Assembly: GCA_000974665.1 (NCBI GenBank)
Contig: BBSY01000002.1
Coordinates: forward strand, 868,001-932,000
From: an alpha proteobacterium U9-1i
GTDB lineage: Bacteria; Pseudomonadota; Alphaproteobacteria; Caulobacterales; Aquidulcibacteraceae
Direction: 5' to 3'
DNA: 64,000 bases
The notes below the pieces were generated by a model. That model did not search any database. It was not told the origin of the DNA and worked only from the letters and a program-made list of their open reading frames with translations. Of this stretch, positions 31,605 to 40,092 are shown piece after piece; the stretch's first letter is position 1; every line of letters begins with the position of its first letter. Made by a program: the position numbers and the translations under genes.

Positions 31605-33986
31605 TTACTCCCAATACGGCGCCCAGACGTTCTTCACCTGGCTTGCTTCGCGCAGGAATTGCCGGCCTTCGCCGTGCTCGCGCGAATACCAATCGCGCGC
31701 TTTGCCGTAATTCACCCACGTGCGCTTGAGATTGCCGCTGGAGAGCTTCTCCACCGCCGTCGCGCCCGCGCTTGAGCCGAAATACCAAAGCGCATCGACG
31801 CCATCGTGCTTCGCGAGCGTGTCTGTCAGCTCGTCGCGCATGCCGGTGACGATGTTCACGACGCCGCCGGGCACGTCCGAGGTCTCTAGCAACTGATAGA
31901 AATCCGCCGCAATCAAAGGATGCCGTTCGCTCGGCACAACGACGACGCGATTGCCCATCGAAATCGCCGGCGCCACCAGCGACACGAACGATAGGAGCGG
32001 CGCTTGATCGGGGCATACGACGCCCAGCACACCGATCGGCTCGTTCATGGCGATGACGATGTTGCGCGCCGGCGGCGCATGCACTTGGCCGTCATATTTG
32101 TCGGCCCACGCCGCGTAGGCGAACAGCCGCTCGATCGAGGCGGCGACTTCTTTTTTGCCTTCGCCGGCGCCGGTCCAATCGTTGAGATGGCGCGCAAAAT
32201 CGTCGGCGCGCTGACTGAGATTTTCCGCGAGATAATAGAGGATTTGCGCTTTCGCGTGTCCGGTGGCACCGGCCCAGCCGGTCGCGTTTGTCGCTGCTTC
32301 AACGGCGTCGCGAATATCTTTGCGGTTGCCGCTGGCGATGCGGCCGGCGAAGCGGCCGTCGTGCGTGGCGACGGCGAACGAGCCGCCATTGTCGGCGCGC
32401 GCTTGCTTGCCGCCGATATAATGCTTGGCGGTGCGGTCGATGAAATCGGTCGCCTCCGGCGCCGGCGGTTCAGCGACGCGCGGCAGCACCGCTTCGCCCT
32501 TGGTCCATTCGCCGTCGACCTTCACGTATTCGAACAAGCCTTCGCGGCCGCCTTCGCGCCCGAAGCCGCTTTCGCGATAGCCGCCAAAGCCCGCCGCGGC
32601 GTCAAACTGGTTCGTGCAATTGATCCAGACGACGCCGGCTTTCATCTGCGCCGCCGTTTCGAGCGCTCGGTTCACGTCTTGCGACCACACCGTGGCCGAA
32701 AGGCCGTAACGCGAATTGTTTGCGAGGGCGATCGCGTCAGCGAGATGCTTGAACGGCAGCACGCTCAGCACCGGTCCGAAAATCTCGTCGGTCACGGCGA
32801 TGTTCGCTGGGCCGACATCAGTGAGGAGCGTCGGCGGATAGAAGCAGCCCTCGGTCGGGCAAGGAATATCCGGCCGCCACACCGTGGCGCCCTGCGCCTC
32901 ACCCTGACGCACCAGCGCATCGACACGCTGACGCTGCACCGGATCAACGAGCGCGCCCATGTCGATCGCTTTGTCGAGCGGATCGCCAATGCGGAACGTC
33001 GAGAGCCGGCGCTTGATCTTGTCGACTATGGTCTGCGCCACACCTTCTTCGACAAGAAGGCGCGAGCCGGCGCAGCACACTTGGCCCTGATTGAACCAGA
33101 TCGCGTCGATCAGGCCTTCAACCGCGCCATCGAGATCGGCGTCCTCGAACACGATGAACGCGCTCTTGCCGCCGAGTTCGAGCGTGAGCTTCTTGCCGGA
33201 GCCCGCCGTTTGTTCGCGGATGATGCGGCCGACTTCGGTTGAGCCGGTGAACGCGATCTTCGCGACGCCCGGATGCTTCACCAAAGCCGCGCCGGTTTCG
33301 CCGGCGCCGGTGATGATGTTGATCACGCCCGGCGGCACGCCCGCCTCTTGGCACAGTTCCGCGAAATACAATGCCGTGAGCGACGTGAACTCCGCCGGCT
33401 TGAGCACAACCGTGTTGCCCATCGCGATCGCCGGCGCGATTTTCCACGCCAGCATCAGCAGCGGAAAATTCCACGGAATGATGCTGCCGACGACGCCGAG
33501 CGGCGCATGCCCCGGCAGCTCGCGCTCCATGAGCTGCGCCCAGCCGGCGTGATGATAGAAATGCCGCGCGACCAAAGGCACGTCGATGTCGCGCGTTTCG
33601 CGGATCGGCTTGCCGTTGTCGAGCGTCTCCAACACCGCCAGGAAGCGCGAATTCTTCTGCACCAGCCGCGCCAGCGCATAGAGCACCTTCGCGCGCTCAA
33701 ACCCGCTCGACCGGCTCCATTTTGGAAACGCTGCGCTCGCGGCCTCAACGGCCGCGTTTACATCGCTATCGCTGGCGATCGAGAAACGCGCCAGCACTTC
33801 GCCGTTCGCCGGGTTCTTCGCTTCGATCGTCTGCTTGGACGCTTTCGTCCATTCGCCGCCGATGAACTGGCCGAACGGCGCCGCATGCGCCTTCAGCCAA
33901 TCGCGCACGCGGTTTTGCTCTTCCGGCGCGGGGCCGTATTCCATCGTTTCGAAAATGTCGGCGACGCTTGGCTGAATCTTGGACAT
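31605..33986 (-). CDS. Two-domain aldehyde dehydrogenase (active plus truncated half)
   Basis: A 793-residue protein. Residues 1-480 are a complete NAD(P) aldehyde dehydrogenase (PWNFP, LELGGKSAFIVFEDAD for the general-base Glu, NQGQVCCAGSR for the nucleophile Cys). Residues 505-793 repeat the cofactor-binding half (IGVLGVVCPDQAPLL, PSERHPL, GGVVNIVTG) but end before any catalytic Cys region, so only the first domain can be catalytic. Such proteins sit beside deoC in several Proteobacteria and probably oxidise the acetaldehyde released by DeoC to acetate. A 114-base nested repeat separates it from deoC. Confidence 0.9.
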   Translation of the reverse strand: MSKIQPSVADIFETMEYGPAPEEQNRVRDWLKAHAAPFGQFIGGEWTKASKQTIEAKNPANGEVLARFSIASDSDVNAAVEAASAAFPKWSRSSGFERAKVLYALARLVQKNSRFLAVLETLDNGKPIRETRDIDVPLVARHFYHHAGWAQLMERELPGHAPLGVVGSIIPWNFPLLMLAWKIAPAIAMGNTVVLKPAEFTSLTALYFAELCQEAGVPPGVINIITGAGETGAALVKHPGVAKIAFTGSTEVGRIIREQTAGSGKKLTLELGGKSAFIVFEDADLDGAVEGLIDAIWFNQGQVCCAGSRLLVEEGVAQTIVDKIKRRLSTFRIGDPLDKAIDMGALVDPVQRQRVDALVRQGEAQGATVWRPDIPCPTEGCFYPPTLLTDVGPANIAVTDEIFGPVLSVLPFKHLADAIALANNSRYGLSATVWSQDVNRALETAAQMKAGVVWINCTNQFDAAAGFGGYRESGFGREGGREGLFEYVKVDGEWTKGEAVLPRVAEPPAPEATDFIDRTAKHYIGGKQARADNGGSFAVATHDGRFAGRIASGNRKDIRDAVEAATNATGWAGATGHAKAQILYYLAENLSQRADDFARHLNDWTGAGEGKKEVAASIERLFAYAAWADKYDGQVHAPPARNIVIAMNEPIGVLGVVCPDQAPLLSFVSLVAPAISMGNRVVVVPSERHPLIAADFYQLLETSDVPGGVVNIVTGMRDELTDTLAKHDGVDALWYFGSSAGATAVEKLSSGNLKRTWVNYGKARDWYSREHGEGRQFLREASQVKNVWAPYWE

Positions 33987-34014
33987 GGACGTCCTCTAAA
34001 CTGATTTGCCCAAC

Positions 34015-34028
34015 CACCCATCCCCGGA
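34015..34028. repeat. Half-end of the 49.9-kb repeat element
   Basis: CACCCATCCCCGGA is identical to the outer arm of the nested-repeat element before ligD, but its partner arm is missing here. It abuts a complete element that starts 13 bases later, so it may be the remnant of an earlier insertion or recombination. Confidence 0.5.
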
Positions 34029-34040
34029 TGGCGAAACATC

Positions 34041-34154
34041 TTCGTCATCCCGGCCGGAGCCGCGAAGCGGCGTAGAGCCGGGACCCAGGGGATCGAAGGG
34101 CTGTGCGTTTGCCCCTGGGTCCCGGATCGCGCTCCGCGCGTCCGGGATGACGAA
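34041..34154. repeat. Nested inverted-repeat element, copy 1 (REP-like)
   Basis: A 114-base element between the ALDH and deoC genes. Outer arms are TTCGTCATCCCGG and CCGGGATGACGAA (perfect, 13 bases). Inner arms are CGGGACCCAGGGG and CCCCTGGGTCCCG (perfect, 13 bases). Two small GC hairpins lie between outer and inner arms. The same architecture recurs at 41.4, 49.9 and 53.2 kb. Such elements are usually immobile, transposase-mobilised palindromes; no transposase is in the window. Confidence 0.85.
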
Positions 34155-34166
34155 AGAGGGATTTCA

Positions 34167-35171
34167 TCATCCGACCGGGTGTCTATTCGTCGCCGAATAG
34201 CGGCCGGTGACGAAGTGTTCGAGCTGGCGTTCGATGTCGGCCAGCAGGCGCGAGGCGCCGAAGCGGAAATAGTGCGGATCGAGCCAGTCGTTGCCGAGCT
34301 CTTCCTTCACCAGAACGAGATAGGCGAGCGCTTCCTTCGCCTTGGCGATGCCGCCCGCCGGCTTGAAGCCGACGCGTTGGCCAGTGCGCTCGTGGAACTC
34401 GCGGATCATCCGCATCATGACGAGGCTCACCGGCAGGTTCGCGTTCACCGCCTCCATGCCGGTGGACGTCTTGATGAAATCGGCGCCCGCCATCATCGAA
34501 ACGAGCGAGGCCTTGGCGATCTTCGGCATGTTGCCGAGTTCGCCGGTGGCGATGATCGCTTTGAGATGCGCCGGCCCGCAGGCTTCGCGGAACGCTTTCA
34601 CTTCGTCGTAAAGCGCCATCCAATCGCTGTTGAGCACGTGGCGTCGCGAGATGACGATGTCGATTTCCTCCGCGCCCGCGGCAACGCTTTCCTCGATCTC
34701 GACCAGCCGCGTCTTGAACGGCGCGAGGCCCGCCGGAAAGCCCGTTGACACCGCGGCGACCGGAATGCCGGAGCCGCGCAGCGCATCGAGCGCGGGCGCG
34801 ATCATTTCATGGTAGACGCACACCGCGCCGGTTTTGATCGGCAGATGCTCGGCGCCCATCGCTTCGAGCAAATCCTTGCGCACCGGGTTGCGCGCCTTCG
34901 CGCACAAGCGGCGTACGCGCTCGTCGGTGTCCTCGCCGGAAAGCGTGGTGAGGTCCATCAAAGTGATCGCCTTGAGCAACCACGCCGCTTGCCATTGTTT
35001 CTTCACCGTGCGCCGGCCGCCGAGCGTCGCGATGCGGCGCTCCACGGCGCTGCGGTCGATGCGCAAGCTTTCAATCCAATCGCCATCAAACGGCGTGCCT
35101 TCAACACGCACCGGCGCATTGTCACGCGAGGCGGGCGGAGAAACGAGGTGAGGGCCGCGCGGCTTTGTCAT
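34167..35171 (-). CDS. deoC: Deoxyribose-phosphate aldolase
   Basis: A 334-residue class I aldolase that cleaves 2-deoxyribose-5-phosphate to acetaldehyde and glyceraldehyde-3-phosphate. The Schiff-base lysine is in ADFIKTSTGM and the second catalytic lysine is in GFKPAGGI. EEIDIVISRRHVL supplies the aspartate region. It is longer than the E. coli enzyme (259 aa), with an N-terminal extension of about 70 residues as in eukaryote-like or alphaproteobacterial DeoC. It sits 11 bases downstream of deoB in the same operon and feeds acetaldehyde to the ALDH encoded next. Confidence 0.95.
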   Translation of the reverse strand: MTKPRGPHLVSPPASRDNAPVRVEGTPFDGDWIESLRIDRSAVERRIATLGGRRTVKKQWQAAWLLKAITLMDLTTLSGEDTDERVRRLCAKARNPVRKDLLEAMGAEHLPIKTGAVCVYHEMIAPALDALRGSGIPVAAVSTGFPAGLAPFKTRLVEIEESVAAGAEEIDIVISRRHVLNSDWMALYDEVKAFREACGPAHLKAIIATGELGNMPKIAKASLVSMMAGADFIKTSTGMEAVNANLPVSLVMMRMIREFHERTGQRVGFKPAGGIAKAKEALAYLVLVKEELGNDWLDPHYFRFGASRLLADIERQLEHFVTGRYSATNRHPVG

Positions 35172-35182
35172 GTGCGCTCGCT

Positions 35183-36394
35183 TCAGAGGAAGGATCGACC
35201 GACGGGCATCGGCTTCATGCTGAGATGGTCGGCGATGGATTGGGCGATGTCGGCGAAAGTGTCACGCGTGCCGATCGGGCCGGGCGCGATCTTCGGCCCG
35301 AAGGCGATGATCGGCACGTGTTCGCGCGTGTGATCGCTGCCTGGCCAAGTCGGGTCGCAGCCATGGTCGGCGCTGAACACGACGAGATCGTCCGGCTTCA
35401 GCACCGCCAGCAATTCCGGAATGCGCTTGTCGAACGCTTCGAGTGCTGCGGCATAGCCGACCAGATCGCGACGATGGCCGTAGAGCATGTCGAAATCGAC
35501 GAAGTTCGCGAACACGATCGAACCGTCGGGCGCATCCTTCATCTCCGCGAGCATTGTGTCGAACAAAGCTTCGTTGCCATCGGCGCGGACACTCTTCGAC
35601 ACGCCACGCGCGGCGAAAATGTCGCTGATCTTGCCGATGCCGATCACCTCGCGGCCGTCTTCGAGCGCGCGATCCAGCAAGGTCGGCACGTGCGGCGGCG
35701 TCGCGTAATCGTGGCGATTGCCGGTGCGCTTGAACGTGGCGGCGGTTTCGCCAAGGAATGGGCGGGCGATCACGCGGCCAATATTGTAGTCGTCCACAAG
35801 CTCGCGGGCGATGTGGCAAACCTCGTACAAACGCTCCAAGCCGAAATGCTTTTCGTGCGCGGCGATCTGAAACACCGAATCCGCGGACGTGTAGCAGATC
35901 GGCTTGCCGGTGCGGATGTGCTCTTCGCCCAGCTCCTCGATAATCGTCGTGCCGGAGGCGTGCTTGTTTCCAAGAATGCCCGGTAGCTTCGCGCGCTCGA
36001 TCAGCGCGTCCGTCAGCGCTTTCGGAAAGCTCGGAAACTCGTGGCCGAAATAACCCCAATCATACTCGACCGGCGCGCCCATCATTTCCCAATGACCGCT
36101 CGGCGTGTCCTTGCCGAAGCTTTTCTCCGCCGCGCGCCCGAACTTGCCGGTGAGTTTGCTCGCGCGCGGCAGCGACAAGTGTTTGCCGGTCATCGCGCCG
36201 ATTTCGCCGAGGCCGAGCGCTGTCAAATGCGGAATGTTGAGCGGCCCTTGCCGCACGCCAGCTTTGTCCGCGCGTCCCGCCGCGCAGGCTTCGACGATGG
36301 ACGCGAACGTGTCGGCCTTTTCTTCGCCGAACTTCGCCGCGTCAGGCGTAGCGCCGACGCCGAATGAGTCCAAAACGCCAATGATGGCGCGCAT
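35183..36394 (-). CDS. deoB: Phosphopentomutase
   Basis: A 403-residue alkaline-phosphatase-fold enzyme that interconverts (deoxy)ribose-1-phosphate and -5-phosphate with Mn. It has an N-terminal metal motif GVLDSFGVGATPDA, SGHWEMMG, and late metal ligands in DLVVFSADHGCDPTWPGSDHTRE. The length is standard. It converts the DeoA product into the DeoC substrate. It is 11 bases upstream of deoC and separated from upp by a 227-base gap with hairpin repeats. Confidence 0.96.
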   Translation of the reverse strand: MRAIIGVLDSFGVGATPDAAKFGEEKADTFASIVEACAAGRADKAGVRQGPLNIPHLTALGLGEIGAMTGKHLSLPRASKLTGKFGRAAEKSFGKDTPSGHWEMMGAPVEYDWGYFGHEFPSFPKALTDALIERAKLPGILGNKHASGTTIIEELGEEHIRTGKPICYTSADSVFQIAAHEKHFGLERLYEVCHIARELVDDYNIGRVIARPFLGETAATFKRTGNRHDYATPPHVPTLLDRALEDGREVIGIGKISDIFAARGVSKSVRADGNEALFDTMLAEMKDAPDGSIVFANFVDFDMLYGHRRDLVGYAAALEAFDKRIPELLAVLKPDDLVVFSADHGCDPTWPGSDHTREHVPIIAFGPKIAPGPIGTRDTFADIAQSIADHLSMKPMPVGRSFL

Positions 36395-36474
36395 GGTTAA
36401 GGCTCCTGGGAGGAGGCGCTATCGTGCCGAAAAAGCGCGTCCGTGTCCATGTTCGGGCGCCGCCTCTCTGCGTC

Positions 36475-36613
36475 ACCTCTCCCTCTGCGAGGGAGAGGTC
36501 GCCGGAGCTTGCTCGGGCGGGTGAGGGAGAGTGCGCTTCGCGCGTTTCCTTCACGCACCGGAGACCCCTCATCCGTCGGCTTCGCCGACACCTTCTCCCC
36601 TCAAGGGGATAAG
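36475..36613. repeat. Hairpin repeat region between upp and deoB
   Basis: The gap holds ACCTCTCCCTC-TGC-GAGGGAGAGGT (11-base perfect stem, three-base loop), a middle part with GTGAGGGAGAG and CTCATCCGTCGGCTTCGCCGAC, and a last stem TCCCC-TCAA-GGGGA. CTCTCCC/GGGAGAG hairpins also occur at 42.8 and 55.3 kb, so this looks like a second family of dispersed intergenic repeats. It may stabilise or attenuate the operon message. Confidence 0.6.
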
Positions 36614-36621
36614 GAACGAGG

Positions 36622-37251
36622 TCACCTGGTCCCATACATCCTATCGCCGGCGTCGCCCAAGCCCGGCACAATATAGCCGTGGTCGTTGAGCTTCTCGTCC
36701 ACCGCCGCCGTCCAGATCGGCACGCCCGGATGCTCCGCTTGAAACGCGTGGATGCCTTCGGGCGCCGCCAGCAGGCACACGAAGCGGATGTTGGAAACGC
36801 CGTGCTCCTTCAGTCGCTCGACCGCCGCGATCGCGGTGTGGCCGGTGGCGAGCATCGGATCGACGACGATCACCATGCGGTCGGCGATGTCGGTCGGCGC
36901 TTTGAAATAATACTCGACCGCCTTCAGCGTTTTCGGATCGCGGTAAAGCCCGATATGAGCCACGCGCGCGGACGGCACCAGATCGAGCATGCCCTCGAGA
37001 AAGCCCAGCCCGGAGCGCAGGATCGGCGCCAGCACGAGCTTCTTGCCGTCGATCTCCTTGCCAGTCATCGGCGCGACCGGCGTTTCGATCGCGACGTCAT
37101 GCAGCGGCAGATCGCGCGTCACTTCGTAACAGAGCAGCGTCGCGATCTCGCGCAACAGATTGCGGAAGGAGCGCGTCTTGGTGTTCACGTCGCGCATAAT
37201 GGTGAGTTTGTGCTGCACCAAAGGGTGATTGACGATCGTTACGCCCTGCAT
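36622..37251 (-). CDS. upp: Uracil phosphoribosyltransferase
   Basis: A 209-residue enzyme making UMP from uracil and PRPP. The PRPP-binding loop is [14 protein letters not shown], and the uracil-binding end [18 protein letters not shown] is complete. In pyrimidine salvage it recovers uracil. Here it directly follows the DUF1688 gene (nine bases) and the GTP-cyclohydrolase-II-like gene, the combination called urg2-urg3-urg1 in fission yeast and URC6-URC4-URC1 in Lachancea. It may therefore also start uracil degradation by that route. Confidence 0.96.
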   Translation of the reverse strand: MQGVTIVNHPLVQHKLTIMRDVNTKTRSFRNLLREIATLLCYEVTRDLPLHDVAIETPVAPMTGKEIDGKKLVLAPILRSGLGFLEGMLDLVPSARVAHIGLYRDPKTLKAVEYYFKAPTDIADRMVIVVDPMLATGHTAIAAVERLKEHGVSNIRFVCLLAAPEGIHAFQAEHPGVPIWTAAVDEKLNDHGYIVPGLGDAGDRMYGTR

Positions 37252-37260
37252 GTCTGCCCC

Positions 37261-38478
37261 CTAAAAGACTGTGCCGTCGCTCTCGATCACGAACGGCGGC
37301 TCTGCATCGGCGCGTTTCTTGCGCGCAAGAATTCGCCCCGCCGCCCAGGTGCCGCCTTCGAGCACGCGCGCTTGCGGAAATTGTTCGGCGCTGACGCCCA
37401 AGTGCTCGCGCACCAAAGGCGCGATGCGATCGAGCAGCGCCACCGTCAGCGAGCGCCACAGCACCACGAACGGGTCGTGCACCTGATAGGCCGCCATCAG
37501 CGCGCCGCCCTCTTGCGGCACAAGGACGCCCGCATCGACGAACAGCCCGCCATTGCGATACTCCGCGAGCCCGGTGAGCCCGTCGATCTCCGTCACGCGT
37601 ATGCCGGCGCGCTCCAGCGGTTCGATCAGCGAATAGGCAAGCCATTGCGAAAGCTTGTGCAGGGGAACGAAGCCAAGTGGCTCAACCGGCCAACAATCGC
37701 CCAGCGCGACGCCATCGAGCGATGGCCGGTTCTGCCAGATCGACCCCAGGCCTTCGAGCAAGGCTTCGAGAATCAGCGGCGCACGCAGCGCGCCGCCTTC
37801 CGCGCGCGCTTTTAGCACGTCGTACAAGCCGCCAGGGCGGGGTTTGTCCGCGCGCGCAAACAAATCCGCCCGCTTTTCGCATTGTGCGCCGAGGCGATTG
37901 AGCAAGGCAGCGCGGCCTTCGAGGCCGAGCAACGGGTTTTGCGCATTCACCTGGAACGCATCGCCCAACGCGGCGGCGTCGATGCGCTTCAATCCAACAG
38001 CATCCGCGCGCAGTGGGTCGCTCGGCTCGGCGGAGAACCCGCCCCATTCAAACAAGCGCAAGCTCGCCAGCGCCAAACCTTCCGAACGCGCGGCTTTCAT
38101 GCCGCTTGCGTCATCGTTGTAGCTCCAAGCCGCGCCGGCGCCGGCGTCGAGCAGCACGGAGGTGATCGCGAGATCAAACTCCGCCCGCGCTTTCGCATCG
38201 GCGTCGCGCCACGCCGCGCCCTTCGCGATTTCGGCCCATAGATCGCGGCCGTTGAACACAAAATGCCGCCAGCGCGCGTGGAACGGCACATCGAGCGTCG
38301 GGTAACGCTCGCGGATCGTCTTGGCGACGAAGTCCGCGCACGCGGGCAGCGCGTCCATGTTCACGCGCCAGTGCGGCAGCGTTCCGGCCTCGGCGCGCGC
38401 GAACACCTCATCCGCTTTCGCGCGCACGGCCGCAGCCGAGAGCAAAGATGCAGTCGCCTCAGAAATCTTTGAGGTCAC
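37261..38478 (-). CDS. DUF1688 protein (URC4/urg3-type uracil catabolism)
   Basis: A 405-residue protein with the DUF1688 pattern: HWRVNMDALPACADFVA, PFHARWRHF, a long SYNDDASGMKAARSEGLALASLRLFEWGGFS region (given by position, about 145-175), FQVNAQNPLLGLEGRAALL and VHDPFVVLWRSLTVALLD. Yeast URC4 belongs to this family and is required for uracil degradation through the URC pathway; its chemistry is poorly characterised. It overlaps the cyclohydrolase-like gene upstream by 20 bases and lies nine bases before upp, so the three are surely co-expressed. Confidence 0.85.
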   Translation of the reverse strand: MTSKISEATASLLSAAAVRAKADEVFARAEAGTLPHWRVNMDALPACADFVAKTIRERYPTLDVPFHARWRHFVFNGRDLWAEIAKGAAWRDADAKARAEFDLAITSVLLDAGAGAAWSYNDDASGMKAARSEGLALASLRLFEWGGFSAEPSDPLRADAVGLKRIDAAALGDAFQVNAQNPLLGLEGRAALLNRLGAQCEKRADLFARADKPRPGGLYDVLKARAEGGALRAPLILEALLEGLGSIWQNRPSLDGVALGDCWPVEPLGFVPLHKLSQWLAYSLIEPLERAGIRVTEIDGLTGLAEYRNGGLFVDAGVLVPQEGGALMAAYQVHDPFVVLWRSLTVALLDRIAPLVREHLGVSAEQFPQARVLEGGTWAAGRILARKKRADAEPPFVIESDGTVF

Positions 38479-39754
38479 GGCCCACCACGCGGGTCAGATC
38501 TTCTTCGCTTGGCGGTGCGTCCGGCGTGAAATAGCCAGCGGCTTTCTTCGCTTCCATTTCGACGTTGGCGTCGTCCGGCACCAGCCCCGCCGGGATCGGC
38601 ACACGCTCTCCGATTGTAATGCCTTGGCCTTCGATCGCGTCAAACTTCATGTTCGACATCGACATGAAGCGATCGATATGGGTGATGCCGAGCCAATGCA
38701 GCACGTCCGGCATCAATTGCTGGAAGCGCGCGTCTTGCACGCCGGCGACGCATTCGGTGCGTTCGAAATACGTGGCCGCCTGGTCGCCGCCCGGCTGACG
38801 CTTGCGCGCGTTGTAAACGAGGAACTTCGTCACCTCGCCGAGCGCGCGGCCCTCCTTGCGATTGTACACGATTAGACCAGCGCCGCCGCACTGCGCTTCC
38901 TTCACGCATTCCTCAATGCCGTGCGTGAGATAGGGACGGCAGGTGCAGATGTCGGAGCCAAACACGTCCGAGCCGTTGCATTCGTCATGCACACGACACG
39001 CAAGCCTGCGTTTGGGATCGGTGATCGCGGTTGGATCGCCAAAAATGTAGAGCGTTATGCCGCCGATCGGCGGAAGGAACACTTCAAGGTCCGAGCGCGT
39101 CACCAGTTCCGGATACATGCCGCCGGTTTGCTCGAACAACGTATGCCGCAGGCGCTCTTCGCTGACGCCGAAGCGCTCCGCGACGCCCGGCAAGTGCCAC
39201 ACCGGATCGACCGCCGCTTTGATCACCGCGACATCGCCGCCCTCGCGCACGATCTCGCCATCAACTTTCACGCGGCCCTTGGCGATCGCGTCCTGCATTT
39301 CCGGCAGCGTCAGCCGCGCTTTGGTCACGGCGATGGTGGGACGAATATCGAGCCCGCCTTCGATCTCGCCGCGAAACGCGGTGAACACGTCCGCGCCCCA
39401 CGGATCAAGCGAGACGATCTTCTTGGGATCGAGCCATTGCGGATACGGGCCGAACTGCACCACTGGCGCGGTGTCGGTGAGGTCCGGCCGCACGGAGGGA
39501 TTCAACGCGCCGGCGGAGACGGCCAGAGCGCGGTACACGGAATACGAGCCGCCATGCGCGCCGATCACATTGCGGTTTCCGCCCGCGTTCGCGGATGCAA
39601 TCACCGGCCCGCGTTCCCGCACTGTCGGCGCGCCCCATTTGATCGGAAAGCGGATGGGCGCACCTGATCCCGGGTGGGACGTCAGGCGGATATGGCCTTG
39701 GCGGTTTTCTGTCATGAATGCTCGTGCGCGCCCGAAACGGCGCTTCCCAAGCAC
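38459..39754 (-). CDS. GTP cyclohydrolase II-like protein (URC1/urg1-type)
   Basis: A 431-residue protein. The C-terminal half has the RibA fold with its Zn cysteine set (ECN..., CTC after DVFGSDI), but the usual QEGRGIGL is replaced by RKEGRALGEVTKFLVYN and YFERTECVAGVQDARF follows, as in URC1 proteins. The first ~190 residues are an extra domain absent from riboflavin RibA. This, plus DUF1688 and Upp next door, argues for a uracil-catabolic role over riboflavin synthesis. The true substrate is probably a uracil-derived nucleotide; this is inference. Confidence 0.85.
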   Translation of the reverse strand: MLGKRRFGRARAFMTENRQGHIRLTSHPGSGAPIRFPIKWGAPTVRERGPVIASANAGGNRNVIGAHGGSYSVYRALAVSAGALNPSVRPDLTDTAPVVQFGPYPQWLDPKKIVSLDPWGADVFTAFRGEIEGGLDIRPTIAVTKARLTLPEMQDAIAKGRVKVDGEIVREGGDVAVIKAAVDPVWHLPGVAERFGVSEERLRHTLFEQTGGMYPELVTRSDLEVFLPPIGGITLYIFGDPTAITDPKRRLACRVHDECNGSDVFGSDICTCRPYLTHGIEECVKEAQCGGAGLIVYNRKEGRALGEVTKFLVYNARKRQPGGDQAATYFERTECVAGVQDARFQQLMPDVLHWLGITHIDRFMSMSNMKFDAIEGQGITIGERVPIPAGLVPDDANVEMEAKKAAGYFTPDAPPSEEDLTRVVGRDLKDF

Positions 39755-39795
39755 CTAAATGTGCGACCGGTTGGGTCGGTTTGCAAGCGCCAGAG

Positions 39796-40083
39796 CTACC
39801 TTGCGATCATTGGCGGAAGTAGGCCCTTAAGCACCCAAACGAACATCCGCAACGAAACAACGAAGCAGACCACGGCCAGCACAATGAAGATGCTGCTATT
39901 CGCGGCGACTCGTGCCGCGTCACGCCAGTAGTCGGCAGCACTTGTCACGGACACCAAGAAATCTGGGAAGAGGCCTGGCGGCGGGCCCAGGACGGCGGTG
40001 ACGCGAAGAACCATTGCGAGAAGGATCAACGTCGCGGCGAAGACGACTAACCGAACTGTTGCTGGCACGATGCGCTTCGGCAT
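39796..40083 (-). CDS. Small two-TM membrane protein
   Basis: A 95-residue protein with hydrophobic segments at about 9-29 and 64-88 and a short loop containing DYWRDAARVAANSS. No family recognised. It lies between nupC (nine bases) and the URC1-type gene (41 bases) on the same strand, so it is probably expressed with the nucleoside genes and may assist the transporter. Function unknown. Confidence 0.6.
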   Translation of the reverse strand: MPKRIVPATVRLVVFAATLILLAMVLRVTAVLGPPPGLFPDFLVSVTSAADYWRDAARVAANSSIFIVLAVVCFVVSLRMFVWVLKGLLPPMIAR

Positions 40084-40092
40084 ACCCGCCTC

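Noticed and set aside
38459-39754. GTP-cyclohydrolase-like gene as riboflavin ribA
   Set aside because: The catalytic segment and added N-terminal domain match the URC1 branch, and the neighbours are uracil genes, not rib genes.
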